A stretch of 64,000 bases of DNA from Spizellomyces punctatus DAOM BR117 (taxonomy: Eukaryota > Chytridiomycota > Chytridiomycetes > Spizellomycetales > Spizellomycetaceae). Positions 43,527-56,977 of this stretch are shown in pieces. The stretch spans positions 713,736 through 777,735 of the forward strand of contig NW_015971538.1 of assembly GCF_000182565.1 (NCBI RefSeq), written 5' to 3'. The translations under genes were made by a program, and so were the position numbers. Under the pieces are notes generated by a model. The model had not been told where the DNA came from. It was given only the letters and a program-made list of their open reading frames with translations, and did no database searches. How positions within the stretch are numbered: position 1 is the stretch's first letter; each line of letters starts with the position of its first letter.

Positions 43527-46406
43527 TCATAGAATGTCGACGCCCGAGAAAACTCCAGATCGCGATATCGCAATGTTGATACCTGCGATTCTGACTCTGC
43601 GATGCCTGTAGAATTGCCGGCTCAGTCTATAGCGAAAAGGATATCCGCACAGACTACCCATATTTGACTAACCGGTAGCTGTCCGACTTCTGTGAATCAT
43701 TATGGCGATGTCATCGTCAAAGATTTCATGAAACTCGACGCTAACGTCATTTCCATCGCCGGTAGCAAGTCTAACGCAAGCAACGTCTAGGTCGTACGTT
43801 TGATACACTGATGGTTTCGGTGTTCGGGACTCAGGCAATGAAGTAGTCGTCGCGGAGTGTCGTATAACCCAGACTGGCAGCCAAAAGTTAGAATCACTCA
43901 GTAGAGTCCCAAGGCGTGCACTTACACAGAGGAATTGTCTGGTCACCAATATTGTGCCGAATACTTAAGGCTATATAGCGCAGTCCCTCTACCTGCACGC
44001 CAGAAATGTTAAATGCCACATCTCAATTGGTGCTACCAAACGAAAGATTGTATGTACCTCTCGTGAGTACTTCGCTGAGAGGAAGTGGGTCATGCCGACA
44101 TCGCTCGATGTTGAGTCATCAACTACCTCGCATAGTCGGATGCAGCCAGCAAGTGCGACTGGTTTCCAGTTTAGCGTATGTGTCACAGGCCAAATCTTCG
44201 TGGCATTCGAAGCTAGGTTCTGGAATAGCCGTGGCAATTGTGGTTCCTTTACAACCTCATCAGCTGTAGCACCTACGAGACTGAAGTTTTAAGGATTAAC
44301 CACTGTCGTGTAACCATATGCACACCATAGGCCTGACCTTTCTGAGGCATCGGCCGCAGAATCAAAGAACTCGTGAAAGGGGTCAGAGATGAGGTGGTTC
44401 CGGATGTAGTTTGACACCTTGCTAATGTTCGCCGCTTCAACTAAAGGTGTGATATGCTCAGATCCAATATCATGTTCAAGATTTTGACAAACTACGTCAT
44501 ATTAGTACTGGACATTGCGCCACATCGCCAAAATCTCAGATACCTGTATTGAGCCACTTGATGAACTCTCCGAAGTGGTCTGCCGCGTCAAGGGTGCGCA
44601 ACTGTAGCGAGTTTACACGCATTGCAAGTCCGCGGCAAGAGTCAATGCACTCTTCGATCGCGCTCCTCGTTAGTTCCAAAACCCCAAAGTTGTGTCCCCT
44701 AAATCAGTCAAAGATAGTTGTGTAGCCAAACACTAAACTTTTCGGAAGTCATACTGACGTACCATGTCCCTATTGCCTTGAGCTCATCCAAGTGCATGAG
44801 GAGTCGCTCTACCGCTGGCATGATATGGAGGCAAGATAGCCTTTGCAGACTTTGGTAACCAGCATCGAATGTTTTTTGCCAAACTTTAAGAGCCTAGGTG
44901 AGTGCATTAAGTTGTAAGCACAGGTAGTACGAAGACAAAGCAAATTGCTTCAAATTCGTACTTGGTTGTGGTTCAACTTTTGGGTGAGGTATTGTTCAAG
45001 AATCATACTTGGGATTCCACACAAAAGAAGATGGAGCAGCTCCCCACGTAAGTTTGACTCGACTTGGTAATGAGTGTCAGTTCTTGCGAAGTCATCCCGA
45101 TAAAGGTCCATAACTTACCACCGTGTTCCTCTATTATGTTGTTGAAGGCTTTCAGTTGACCGTCTGATTCTTTCATTATTGTTTCGTTCTCCCTTTGCAT
45201 GGCTTGGAGAGCTGTGTCGAGATATTCTACCAAGGAGTCCACTTGGGCTAGGTGAGACGCTACTGATCGCAGCACTTCTCTATGTTCCAGTAGTAATCGA
45301 TGATCGAATTGTATAAGTGACAGTTCTCGTAATGAGGTAATAGGATCGTTGTCGGCGACAAGAACAAATGTAGACGCGAGATCGGAAGTTGACCAAATAT
45401 GGGCGATACTGGGATTCTAACCGCCATATGAAGTGTCACTAAGCCGCAGAGATTTGCACAAGGGTGCTTGGAGATCATACTTTCAAGTTCAGCTCGGTGT
45501 AAGATCGCAGTGCTATAACACCCGCCGGCAAACGACCTGCAATGCTACCCAAGCAGATGTTAAAAAGTACGCTACGAACGATTGCGAAGGGTGTAAGGCA
45601 TGCGCCACCTAAGTTGAACTGTAGTGTCCGCGTCTAACACATTTAGCATGTCGAGTTCGGATGTATCGTTATTCGCTGCACTCCAACATGCACTAGGGGA
45701 GGCAGTATTGAGGTTAATGACAACAGGCTACCATTTTTACGGCTTCCAATTTCAACTTACTCGGCCAAATCTCTATTAGAAGTACTTGACATCAAACTGG
45801 GTAAACGACCAAGAGCCCTTGCGGGTAGTCCAGCGAAAAGCTATATTTGCAATATGGAGATAAGTGGTAAAGCAAAATGATATTGTAATTGATCTTACTC
45901 CTATGTACCCTGCCGCATTTCCCCAGAAACTTTTGGCGCACCCATTCCAGGGAAACTATTTGACAGTGGTCGGCGTTGAAAACGTGCAATGCCGCACCAG
46001 ACTCAACTTCGAAAAGATGCACAGATCCAGTATCCCATCCTATAGCTATCACTTTGCCTAAAGAGTTTCTCAACGTCAGCATGTAGGCACTATTGGAATT
46101 GCGTTAGAGGTCGCTACCGTCCGATCGCCAAGCCACTGTCTCTGTTTGGGCCCCAGAACGGAGCTGCGGGATAGAACAAACTCGCTCCCAAGGGACTCTA
46201 AAGATGTCCACTTCATTTGTATCATAAAGCACCGCCAGTAAGTCCTTGTTGGGGCACCACCGGAGCAGCTTGATTGCTTGGTGGAAGCTTTCGTCAGTCC
46301 AGGTCTTGAAGGTTATCATTGCAAGGTGATGGACGGAAAATGGCTGGAAAGCTTGAACGCGTCCTACTAGAGGTTGAGCATGGTTGGTCCCAGCCGCCGT
46401 CACCAT
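43527..46406 (-). CDS. ANAPC4: anaphase-promoting complex subunit 4
   Basis: Scaffold subunit of the APC/C ubiquitin ligase that drives mitotic exit. The N-terminal beta-propeller starts with HQAIKLLRWCPNKDLLAVLY, VDIFRVPWERVC and TVAWRSDGSDL, then VIAIGWDTGSVHLFEVESG. The helical APC4 domain shows LVEYLDTALQAMQRENETIM, FNNIIEEHGG, a block like LLHLLLCGIPS, and QRLSCLHIMPAVERLLMHLD followed by HFGEFIKWLN. The C-terminal part has TGDGNDVSVEFHEIFDDDIA, a conserved late motif of the family. A last exon after an intron at about 43675-43576 ends ISRSGVFSGVDIL, matching the usual final strand. At least ten introns occur. Two start codons are possible, at 46406 and at 46319; the second is closer to the conserved region. 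Confidence 0.88.
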
Positions 46407-46430
46407 CCGTCTTGACAGCAACCCGAAGAC

Positions 46431-46792
46431 ATGGCAAGCCCCCGTTCGGTATGTGTCTTATGCAAATATATTGTACCAATTGCGTCTCATTCACTGTGGT
46501 CACAAAATAGATAAACGTACTTTACTTCGCCGGTGCGAAGGATGCATCGGGGGTCACGGAGGAGATTTTCGAGATACCCCCAGGGCAAGAAACCATTAGA
46601 GTACCACAGTTGATACAAGCTCTTAGTAACAAACATCCACCCCTGCTGAAAGTATTCGAGGCGGCTATATTGGCCGTGAATATGGAGTATGTAGATCGGG
46701 ACGGGAAGTTGACTGAAGGGGAAGGGAACCGGATTGTAGAAGTCAAGGCGGGGGATGAAGTCGCAATCATACCGCCTTTGAGCGGAGGTTAA
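46431..46792 (+). CDS. MOCS2A: molybdopterin synthase sulfur carrier subunit (MoaD type)
   Basis: Small ubiquitin-fold protein whose C-terminal glycine carries the sulfur used to make molybdopterin. Exon 1 is just 18 nt (46431-46448) and exon 2 is 46511-46792; together they encode 99 residues. The fold signature is INVLYFAGAKDASGVTEEIF, FEAAILAVNMEYVD, VKAGDEVAIIPPLSGG, and the protein ends in the required Gly-Gly. In animals this subunit is encoded by a bicistronic, overlapping MOCS2 gene; here it is separate, and no large-subunit (MoaE) ORF lies next to it. The gene starts 24 bp from the first possible ANAPC4 start on the other strand. Its presence implies that molybdenum-cofactor enzymes such as nitrate reductase or sulfite oxidase are used. 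Confidence 0.94.
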
Positions 46793-47236
46793 GCCTGCTA
46801 TCCATAAATAAACATATCATAGGTGGAGTGGGGAGACTGTCAAGACCGTGTAGCTCAAGATACTCCTCAGACTGCTGTGGAATGGGTACATAATCAAGCT
46901 GGCCAGAACTGCCTTTATTAGATTGCTTTGTCATTCCTTATGCCACATCTCATCATCAGCTCCCTTTGAAGGACAGTCGCCGAGTCTAACTGGTATGAAC
47001 AGGCCATGTGACGCTATCAGCTTGGTTGCGCATGTCGGTCGGCTCTCATTCGTTAATACCTCCTTAGGCTATACCCTAAAGAACTTCCTGACGCCGCCAG
47101 ACTTTGACTGAGGGAGCCCCTCATAGAGCTCCTATGGAAGGATTCCGACTCAACACCTGCTCCTGGTGGACTTCGGTGACGTGATAACCGGCTGAACCGT
47201 CCAGTTGAGGGACCTCCTTCCACCACGGACGTCAAC
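46793..47236. other. spacer, convergent 3' ends
   Basis: About 440 bp between MOCS2A and the TMEM209-family gene. No gene or structured element is evident. Confidence 0.5.
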
Positions 47237-50200
47237 TCAACGGCTTTGCCTCCAACGTTGAGTAGACTGAAGGACGGGAGTTAGCCGGGACAGTAGTGTG
47301 ATCTGCTCGCCATCCAGAACCCACCCTATGTATCCGCTAGCCTCCTCCCTGATATAATGAGCAAATAGGCAAACCGTATGGAAAACGTCGTTTCTCCCCT
47401 TTGTGAGCGTACGTTAGCGGCAGCTGATCCATCTTCATATCCTGTATGTACCTACCGAATAAATATCATATACAGTGCCCTCCACCACCACATGAAAATG
47501 CGGTGGCCACTTGGTGTAGTGTCGTATCTGAATGGTGTGAGAGGGTCCTAGGTTGAGGTAGTACCTTCATCAGTCTCGTCCATGATGCACATCCCAGTGG
47601 GAGACGTCTTACTGACCTGGCTTTGAGCCAATGGGTATAAAGAATTTGCTGCTGAAAGGGAAGTTGCCGTATGTTGCAAAGTTTTCTCCCGGCATCATCT
47701 CATCCATAAACCGACAGAATAAGTGCATCACGAGCTGCATCCAGGGAGCAGTGTCACTGACATTCGGGAACCAACTTGTACAAGAAGACATTTACCTGCG
47801 CATCTGTGGGTTGCTTGTCATTTGACCAAGGCTTCCCTTCCATATCCGAGCCGCCGTTCCACTGATACATAGCAAGGTTGTTACCTTTGGCCAGTACTGT
47901 GCAAGAATGTAAATATCCGACTCGGTCCGTAAAGTGAGAAATGTCGCTACTCGTTACTTACTTTTGATTCTTTCGACGATATATCCACGACAATTGAATT
48001 CCGGGAGCGTCAAATGGTTTTCCAATTTCAAGCGCTCTTGAACGACCAGATTCTACGATAGGGTCTAAGTCTCGTAACTTTCACATATTAGGTACAGTGG
48101 CAAGGCAAGAACGTTACCTTTCTAAGCTTCTGGCTGATGTCATAGAGCGTCGGGTACTTCCCATCAACAGATTGAGTAGAGACAGACGTAGAACCGAAGA
48201 GGGATGAATTCGGCGCTAAAAAATTGCAGAGAAGTACAGGAAACAGTGGGTAACACAAAACACCAAGCATTGCGAATTAAAAGTGGCATTGTACCTCCAG
48301 TAGTGGAAGCTGTTATTGCTTCCATAGCCGCCATATTCGCAGCCATTAGCCCCGCTTGCATAGTGGCTGAACCGCACTGGAGATGATCCAGTCCAAGTTC
48401 ACTAAAATAGTAATCGGATAATTCTATCCTTCGAGCGAGGGGTTTCACTACTTTCGTCGCAAGCCACTAGAGTGAAAAGAATGTCAGAGCCATGTATAAA
48501 GGTTACATAATAAGTAATCGTGAAGAACCTTTCGGGCATTTTCTGTCCACTCGTCTATGTAGCTTCCAACATTCCATTCATCCAATGTCTTCAAGATATG
48601 TTAGCAAGCATAATGAGGGTAGACAGCATATGACGGCGTACCTTTTGTGGCTCTTTCACGACAATTCCATCTTCAATCCGCTCTTGGACCTTAGAGGGCG
48701 TGGAGGTCTTCGAGGCCACTTGGAATTTCGGTACAGCTGGGGTAGATAATGCTGCAATCGACAATGCAGAGGCACCCGATCCTATGTCTTCTTGCCAGCC
48801 ACCTTCTGTAATCATCCGTCAGTTCCAGCTTCCGACTCCAACTATCATTCATCTTTGCAGCCCGTCACGCACCTGTCGAGACACCATCCCTATGCTCACG
48901 GATTGCTAACATGTCATCTAAGGCGCGACGATCTCGGACGGGCTCCGCGCGCATACCGGCTAAATTGTAAAAACTTAGCCCCTCACATATAGCAAGAATG
49001 CAATCCGCTGCCCGTACCTGGAGACGTGGTCAGCCTGTACGTCGCAAGAGGAGACACTGGTGAGGGAACAGCAGTTTGAGACCGCGGGTGCCGGCGAGCG
49101 GACGCATAGGATGGCCTGAGAATGGAATCAATCATAAATGCTACAGTTCCATCCGTACAGATCCAAAGGACAACCCTACGTTGCGGGAATATGATCGCGG
49201 CTTCTTTGCGCGGGGGAGACTGGGCTGGGACGCTGGGCCTGGACATACATCAAACAAGATCGTTACACGAAGACGGTGAGTAGCAACATACCGGCGAGCT
49301 CTTCGTTTCGAAGCGAGGTTTGATTACATCAGCAAACTTTCTCTGGCTCTCTGTGAGAGATCGGGCTAAAAAAACAACCACATATTAGAAACCGGTCCAA
49401 ATGCCTGACTTCCTATCGCATCCATACTGTCGGGATTAAGCCCAAGCATGCGTCGTTGGGCTGGACTTAACGCGTAATCAGCGAACGTGTCTGGCGGGGC
49501 GAAGAACTTCACGAGCAGATGGTAAACGTTCAGCGCCATAAGAATTGCTCCCGCAACTATCGCATATAATATTAGCAAGTTGTTGCTGTAGTCGAGAGCG
49601 ATCATGAACGGATATCATACACGGTAAGTAGGCCACCCAGGACCACTGTTCAGGAAGGGCGTTCTGGAGAAAGCTGCGTGATGCAAAAGATTTGCTGTTT
49701 TGGAAATGTCGCAAAGGTATTTGCCAAATACTACTTTCTTACCGGTACCAGCCTGTCAGATAGCTCAGCAAGAATACGAAGAGAACGGAGCCGTTCCACA
49801 CAAGCTTTCGATAGTCTAGATCAGTGAACCCAGCTTGTGCAAATCGTTTCGACACCTCTTTGACAGCGGGATGTTCCCATCGCAAGGGAGATTGCTGTTC
49901 CTTTGCCAGTTTCGAATAGGGCTCCCGGCTAAGTCGTGGGGATGTCGATGAGAGCGGTACAGAATCCAACGCTGGAGCGTCCCCGGAACTAGCAGGGTTT
50001 TGAGCTGGATTTGCAATCCAAGTTCCAGACGAAGGTGTCCCAGATTGTGGTCGATTTTGCAGTTGCTCCTCTTGTGATGAGATAGTGGTTTGTGAGAAGC
50101 CTGTACGGGGAGGCGAGTAGCTTGTCTTTGGAGTGTGAACTGCCGAATATGGGGATGTTTGAAAAGGCGATCTATCAGGTGAAGAGGAAGCTGACGCTCG

Positions 50201-50377
50201 TCGAAACGAAAAGCCATCCTGCGACCGAGAAAATAGGTGATTTGAGCTTGATGGCGTACCACCCGCGGCCCGCGGTGAAGGACGGTACATTGTCGTGGCT
50301 GCTGGGCTTTGGCCAAGGTTGCAGTTGTTAGACAAATCGCGTCCCCAACAGCAACTTGGTTTGCTTGACTGCGCCAT
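47237..50377 (-). CDS. TMEM209: TMEM209-family nuclear-envelope protein
   Basis: Membrane protein family (Pfam name 'Cytochrome B561, N-terminal') that in animals is found at the nuclear envelope and nuclear pores. A Ser/Pro-rich N-terminus (MYRPSPRAAGGTPSSSN) leads to two membrane helices: RKLVWNGSVLFVFLLSYLTG, and LLILYAIVAGAILMALNVYH. Then comes FADYALSPAQRRMLGLN, the family's SPxQxxLLGL site. After a variable region come LARRIELSDYYFSELGLDHL and GYIVERI, then WFPNVSDTAPWMQLVMHLFC, RFMDEMMPGENF, and the late blocks PPHFHVVVEGTVYDIYS and GRNDVFHTVCLFAHYIREEA. These follow the order of animal TMEM209, although here the soluble N-terminus precedes the helices. About ten introns. Start is 50377 or the in-frame ATG at 50290; stop is 47237-47239. 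Confidence 0.83.
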
Positions 50378-50570
50378 TTTTCCAGAAAAGGTTATATAGG
50401 TATTGCATGTCCGAACCCTCGTCCGGAATCTTTGCATAAGCAGCCAAACTTTTCCCACACCAGTTGGCCTTTACATCTTGAGGTTTTCACTGTTGGCAAA
50501 ACCGCGTGTCGGTCATTCAAGAATTTTGCCCTTATTACGTTGGAAGGGCCGAAAGTAAATCGCTTTCAGC

Positions 50571-53500
50571 ATGTCGAGCAGCGAGGACTGGGATGACTTT
50601 GGTGCCAAGCCTAAGGTGAGAGATTTCGCCCGCTAGATCTGTATGAAAGGCCGGTTTTATTCTGCAAATGCTCCTTTGGGAATCACGGTCAACACCTTAC
50701 ATACTTTCAATCTTGAATAATCTGACCGCCTACGGCAGGCCGTTAAGAACGCGACGGTCTCCAAAATCGCGAAGGCCCCACCTAAAGCGAAGCCACGCAC
50801 AACAGGGGCAACTAAAAAGAAGCCGGCCTTGGGTGAATCGAACTCTTTCTTGGATGCGGAAGAGGATATTGCTCCAGCTGCTAACAGCAGAAAGGCGTCT
50901 TCAACAGACGTAGAAACAAAAACAGTCGAAGAGGTAGGGACGTTCAGCGACACTCAACCACCAACAAACATTAAACTCTTCTCTGGAGTAGATTTACCAA
51001 AAGAAAACTCAACTCGAGCACATTCTTATTCGGCCGGATACGTACATTGGATCCGTGGAAAGTCAAACGGTCCCTATGTGGGTATTTGAAGACGATAAGA
51101 TGGTATGGCGGAATGTCACATTCGTTCCTGGTCTCTACAAAATCTTCGACGAAATCATTGTCAACGGTAATCTAGTATGTACTTGATTCGCACTAGAAAC
51201 TCAGTGATATTCATGATCTGCTTGCATTTTAGCGGCCGACAACAAGGTATCAACATTTCGGATCTGGTATCTTGGTAGCCTCACGCACTTATCTTTGTTT
51301 GCAGGTTCGAGATCTCTCTATGGATGTCATCAAAGTAAACATTGACAAGGAGAACAATATGATATCCGTATATAACAACGGTCGAGGAATTCCGATAGAA
51401 ATGCACTCGAAGGAACAAGTCTATGTTCCGGAATTGATCTTTGGACACCTACTTACATCGTCGAACTACGATGACAATCAAAAGAAGATAACGGGTGGAA
51501 GGAACGGTTATGGAGCTAAATTATGTAACATATTCAGTACTGAATTCATAGTGGAAACGGCGGATTCCGTAACAGGACGGAAATTTACTCAAGTGAGCTA
51601 GCAAAACAAGCAAACAAGCTGTTGCACAAGAGGTTCTGACTTTTTATTTTCAGATATTTTCAGAAAACATGAGCAAGAAGGGCGTGCCCAAGACTACGAG
51701 TAATCCCCGGGGAGAGAATTACACTAAAATTACTTTCAAGCCCGACCTCGCCAAATTTGGCATGTCCACCATCGATAACGATTTCGAAGCCTTGGTTAAG
51801 AAGCGCGTCTATGATTTGGCCGGTTGCATTCGCGGCGTTAAGGTCTTCTTGAATGACGCCCGCCTGAAAGTCAAAGACTTCAAGGAGTATGCAGAATTGT
51901 ACGTTAATAGTGCTACACCCGCTGGCGCGGTTGGCAAACCGACTATCATTTACGAACGCCCCAATGAACGGTGGGAAGTGGCTTTCACCATCAGCGATGG
52001 TCAATTTCAGCAAGTTAGTTTTGTCAACTCCATCTGTACGATGAAAGGTGGAACACACGTGAACCACGTCGCCGATCAACTTGTTGCGAGTTTAATAGAA
52101 GCAGTAAAGAAGAAAGACAAGAAAGGTGTGCCGCTCAAGCCATTTCAGGCGAAAAACCATTTGTGGCTATTTGTCAACTGTTATATCGAAAATCCGGCGT
52201 TTGATTCGCAAACCAAGGAAAACATGACCTTGCGTCAAAGCAGCTTCGGTTCCAAATGCAATATCTCAGAAGACTTCATGAAAAAAGGTTTGATCAGAGA
52301 ACACAAGATTGCCATTTCCCTATTGTTATTCCTGACCGCTTTCCGATAGTTCTCAAGTCCGGTGTGGTGGACAACATCTTGAGTTTCGCCAGATTTAAGC
52401 AGGACCAGCTCCTTAAGAAAACTGATGGAGTCAAGAAGACCCGTATTACGGGAATGGCTAAACTTGACGATGCAAATAATGCGGGAACTCGCAACGCACA
52501 CAAGTGTACGCTAATTCTCACGGAAGGAGATTCAGCCAAGTCACTCGCTGTCAGCGGTCTTTCTGTTGTCGGTCGTGATAACTTTGGGGTTTTCCCCTTA
52601 CGAGGCAAATTGCTGAATGTTCGCGAGGCATCCCATTCGCAAATTACTCAAAATACCGAAATCAACGCCATCAAACAGATTTTGGGTCTACAGCATGGAA
52701 AAGTGTACACCAGTACCGACAGTTTAAGATATGGGCATCTTATGATTATGACTGATCAAGTGTGTATCCATCTAGTGTGGCATCATTTCTTCATGACTAA
52801 TGATATCCCTTTTCGTCAATGCTTAGGACCATGATGGTTCTCATATTAAGGGACTGATTATCAACCTACTGGACCACTTCTGGCCTAGCTTGTTAAAAGT
52901 GCCTGGTTTTCTTCTCGAATTTATTACACCCATTGTGAAAGTGAGCTATTCATTTAGCGCCGCATTACCACTACAACTCTCCTGATACAGTATATATAGG
53001 TGACAAAGGGCAGCGGGTCGCAGAAGAGGGAGCAATCTTTTTTCACCATCCCAGAGTATGAGGAATGGAAGCGGGCTCATGATGATGGGAAAGGTTGGAC
53101 CATAAAGTACTACAAGGTAAGGCTGGTCGATGCTTTTGTTATTATTGTAGGAAGTTTGACCGATTGTTCTGAGTAGGGTCTGGGTACAAGCACTACTGAA
53201 GATGCCAAAAAATATTTTTCTGCGATGAACCGCCATTTAAAGCCGTTTAGTGCGGCGCAAGACGGAGAACGTGAGCTGATTGACATGGCCTTCAGTAAAA
53301 AGAAAGCTGACGATCGCAAGGAGTGGCTGCGGCAATTCCAAGTAAGTGTCTCCGGTCACTTTCGAATCTCTGCGATGACGATCCTGATCTGCAAGTACCT
53401 TTCAGCCGGGAACATATATGGATCATTCCCAAAACCGCATTGCGATTTCAGACTTCATCAATAAGGAGCTCATTTTATTTTCAATGGCTGACAATGCCCG

Positions 53501-56500
53501 ATCGATTCCTTCCGCTGTGGATGGTCTAAAACCAGGTCAGCGGAAAATTCTGTTCTCTTGCTTTAAAAGAAATTTGAAGCAAGAAATCAAGGTGGGATGT
53601 CCTATCTTTCGTATTGTCGGACATCTACTGAGCCTTGCACAGGTGGCCCAGCTCGCTGGTTATGTGTCAGAACACTCTGCATACCACCATGGAGAGCAAA
53701 GCTTGTGCTCTACCATCGTCGGTATGGCTCAGAACTTTGTCGGGAGTAATAATATGCAATTACTTGAACCTCGAGGACAGTTTGGAACCAGACTGCAGGT
53801 GCGCCTTCGACATTTGTTTTGTAAGATTGTTGTCAGCAGTTACCAATCCATGTGTTCTAGGGTGGGAAAGACGCCGCCAGTCCTCGTTACATCTTCACAA
53901 CGCTGTCCCCACTGGCACGAGCATTATATCACCCAGCGGATGATGCTTTGCTGGCTTATCAAAATGAAGATGGACAAAGTATTGAACCTGAATGGTGCTG
54001 CCTACTTCTACTTCGTTGAAGCTGCCGCAATGTTGAAAGTAATTATTGTACCTCTCCGGCATTAGGTACTTACCGATACTGCCAGTGCTACTCATCAATG
54101 GGGGTGAGGGCATCGGAACGGGATGGTCATCCTCCATTCCGAATTACAAGTAGGTGCCTGCTTTTCAACATTATGTGCCTTCATTAATAGTTTTCAATGT
54201 GACATATCAGTCCCCGTGACGTAGTTGAGAACATCTTTCGAATTATGGATGGGGATGATCTTGTACCTATGCATCCCTGGTACCGTGGATACAAAGTAGG
54301 TTATAAAGCGTAACATGTTGATATCTGCTTGATTTTTTGACACGATTTTCTAGGGCACAATCGAATTAGTTGGCAAGGACAAGTACAGGGTGACGGGAGT
54401 AATCAAAAAGATTGACGAAACGACCGTCGAAATAACTGAATTACCAATTCGCACATGGACCCAAAACTATAAAGAAGATTTAGAATCATGGCTTACAGGC
54501 ACGGAAAAGCAGGCAGCTTGGATCAAGGATTATAAGGAATACCACACCGACTCATCCGTGCACTTTATTGTGACATTAACGGAGGAACAAATGGCCTTGG
54601 CCGAGAAGGAAGGTCTCGAGAAACGTTTCAAACTTGTTAGCTCGATTTCCACATCGAATCTGGTTTGCTTCGACCAAGAGGGTCGAATCAGGAAATACGA
54701 ATCTGTTGAGGACATTTTTACCGAATTTTGCGACCTTAGGCGAAAGTATTACCAGAAGCGAAAGGCAAGAATTGGATCTAAGCAAATATTGCCTCATACC
54801 CATTTCGGATTGCTTACCCGTTTTGTCAACAGGAATATCTTCTCAATCAACTCAACTCGGACTTGACCAAACTGGACAACAAGGTGCGATTTGTGACGGA
54901 AATCATCCAAGGCGAGCTTGTAGTCCAAAATAAGAAAAGGGACGCTTTACTACAAGAATTGCGTCACCGAAAGTACGTTCCGATACACAACAAGAAAGAA
55001 AAGCCGGATGTGGATGAAGAAGCAGAAGACGAGGAAGAGTCAACTAAGGAGTCAAAGGGCCACGGATACGACTATCTACTGTCCATGCCTATTTGGAATC
55101 TCACAATGGAGAAGGTGCAGCAATTAATGAAGCAACGAGATCAGAAGGCCGAGGAAGTTGTCATTTTGACCGGCCAGTCCATTAATCAGCTGTGGCGTAC
55201 AGACTTGGACGCCTTTTTGGCGCAGTGGGATGTAAGGCCATTTGATCAATACGGAACTAGTTCAGAATCGTGAACGAAAGCTAATGATTGTCGATCCATT
55301 GCCCGGAATCAGCATTTTGAAAGGATGATGGAAGAAAACGATTCTCAAAAACCCGCTAATGGCACTACCGCGTTGGGAGCCGCGAAGACTGCACCCAAGA
55401 AAAATGGGGTGTCGGCCATTGCCAAGACCAAGCAAGCAGCAAAGAAGGTGATAGATGAGAAGTTAGATAAGAAGGCGTTCGATGTCAGCGATGATGAGGA
55501 CGATGATGACGACTTCACACCTAAAGAAAAGGGTATAGCAAATAGGCATGCTGGTGCAGGATATTGATCTGACATGATGAAATTACAATAACAGTTAGCC
55601 AACATCGCGCCACCAGCGCGAAACCTCGAACAGGGGATGGAAGCGCTAAAAGACTTACCAAAAATACGAAGGAGGAGCAAAAAGTAGAAGACGTGATGGT
55701 AGGGTTCCCTGGATTATCAGAGGTGCTTGTGCCTTACTATAACATGAAATGCAGGATGTTGAGATTAAAGCAGAGCCATCGGCGCGCAAGACAGTCGCCA
55801 CTCCATCTGTAGAGGAGTTGGCAGAAACCATGTCCAATATCAGCATTACCAAGAGACCAGAAGCCGGAAAGAAGCGCATATTGGGCGGGAAACGAGCGGC
55901 AGCACCCGGACAGGCCAGAACCACGACCAAAAAAGCCACCGCAATGTCGGAGCAACTCGAGCCAGCCAAAGTCGGTGGCTTGATTGGTATGGAGTCCCCG
56001 GTAGAGGATGTAGTTCCTGTCAAGACACGTCAAACAGCCAAGGCAAAGATGCCTGCGAAGTCTCGCGCACCGAAAGCAACCAAGGTGCCCGCGGTTGTGG
56101 TGGACGAGTCTGAAGACGACGTGGATGATGAGATGGATATCAACGTGCTGGCAACGTCAGCCAAGTCCTCCAAGTCAACATCTCCTGCGACCACCGCGGA
56201 AAAGAAGATAGCTCCAAGCAAAACGAAGATAGCGCGCAACAAGAAGGCTATTGTTGACTCGGACTCGGATGATGTGGAACATGTACCCGCCGTGATGAAG
56301 AAACCTGTATCGGCAGCACGTGCGACCAAAAAGAAACCGGTGGTGGATTCTGATGAGGACGACGAAATTGTTGCAATTCCAGTGGTCGCTACTGGGGGAC
56401 GAGGTAGATCAACTCGCGGCAAACAACCTATAAAATACTTCGACCCCGGGAGCGAAGAGGATCAGAAAGAAGAGGAGAATGAGAATGAATCTGAGAGTGA

Positions 56501-56525
56501 CTTTAATGATGATGATGATTATTAG
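50571..56525 (+). CDS. TOP2: DNA topoisomerase II
   Basis: Type IIA topoisomerase that passes one duplex through another to untangle chromosomes. Exon 1 is 50571-50615; exon 2 is a basic N-terminal region; the GHKL ATPase follows with QKKTQLEHILIRPDTYIGSV, FDEIIVNAADNK, NNGRGIPIEM and GGRNGYGAKLCNIFS. The transducer has TISDGQFQQVSFVNSICTMK. The TOPRIM domain shows ILTEGDSAKSLAVSGL, FPLRGKLLNVREA and DQDHDGSHIKGL (metal-binding acidic residues). The DNA-gate has SMADNARSIPSAVDGLKPGQ, GEQSLCSTIVGMAQNFVGSN and the catalytic Tyr in SPRYIFTTLSPLAR. A coiled region (KLDNKVRFVTEIIQGELVV) leads to WRTDLDAFLAQWD. The C-terminal ~350 residues are acidic/basic low complexity, as is usual in eukaryotes. 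About 15 introns. Confidence 0.97.
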
Positions 56526-56977
56526 TTGTTTAGGTTGTAGTGGTGGACATGTATGTAGTTGTATTTGTCGATTGCATTTCGTTGTAATGGATACGACTTA
56601 GGGATGTCAATCTCCACTATCTATATTTTGAATAGTGGATAACATTGTCTGTAGAATTTGCAACCAGCGACAGCAACGTCGGGTGGTCGCGCCCACTATT
56701 CAGGTCAATCCTTGGTGTATAAGCTGCCTAATGCATGACCTTGGTCGGTGTTTCCAGTCAAATATCTTTCTATACCACCTTCAAGAAAACTTTAGAGGTC
56801 AAAAAAACTAAGATTTTTGATAGTTTAAATGCCACAGTGTAGATCTTGTAGCCACGTGAATCAATTGGGTGTGTCAGCGCAATGTCCTCCAAACGCTGGT
56901 ATCCGCGATTCAATCTGTCCATACGTGGTTAGCTCTGCCGATTTATTGTGAAACCTTAGAGACGGTGAGAATATCGG
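56526..56977. other. spacer with short hairpin
   Basis: About 450 bp between TOP2 and UXS1, both on plus. Apart from the hairpin at 56613-56639 no feature is evident. Confidence 0.5.
56613..56639. repeat. 8-bp inverted repeat (hairpin) after TOP2
   Basis: TCCACTAT and ATAGTGGA are perfectly complementary around an 11-nt AT-rich loop, 88 bp after the TOP2 stop. It could form in the 3' UTR. Eukaryotic ends do not need hairpins, so a role is uncertain. Confidence 0.5.

Noticed and set aside
43208-43579. 123-codon plus-strand ORF
   Set aside because: Overlaps the ANAPC4 last exon antisense; no family features.
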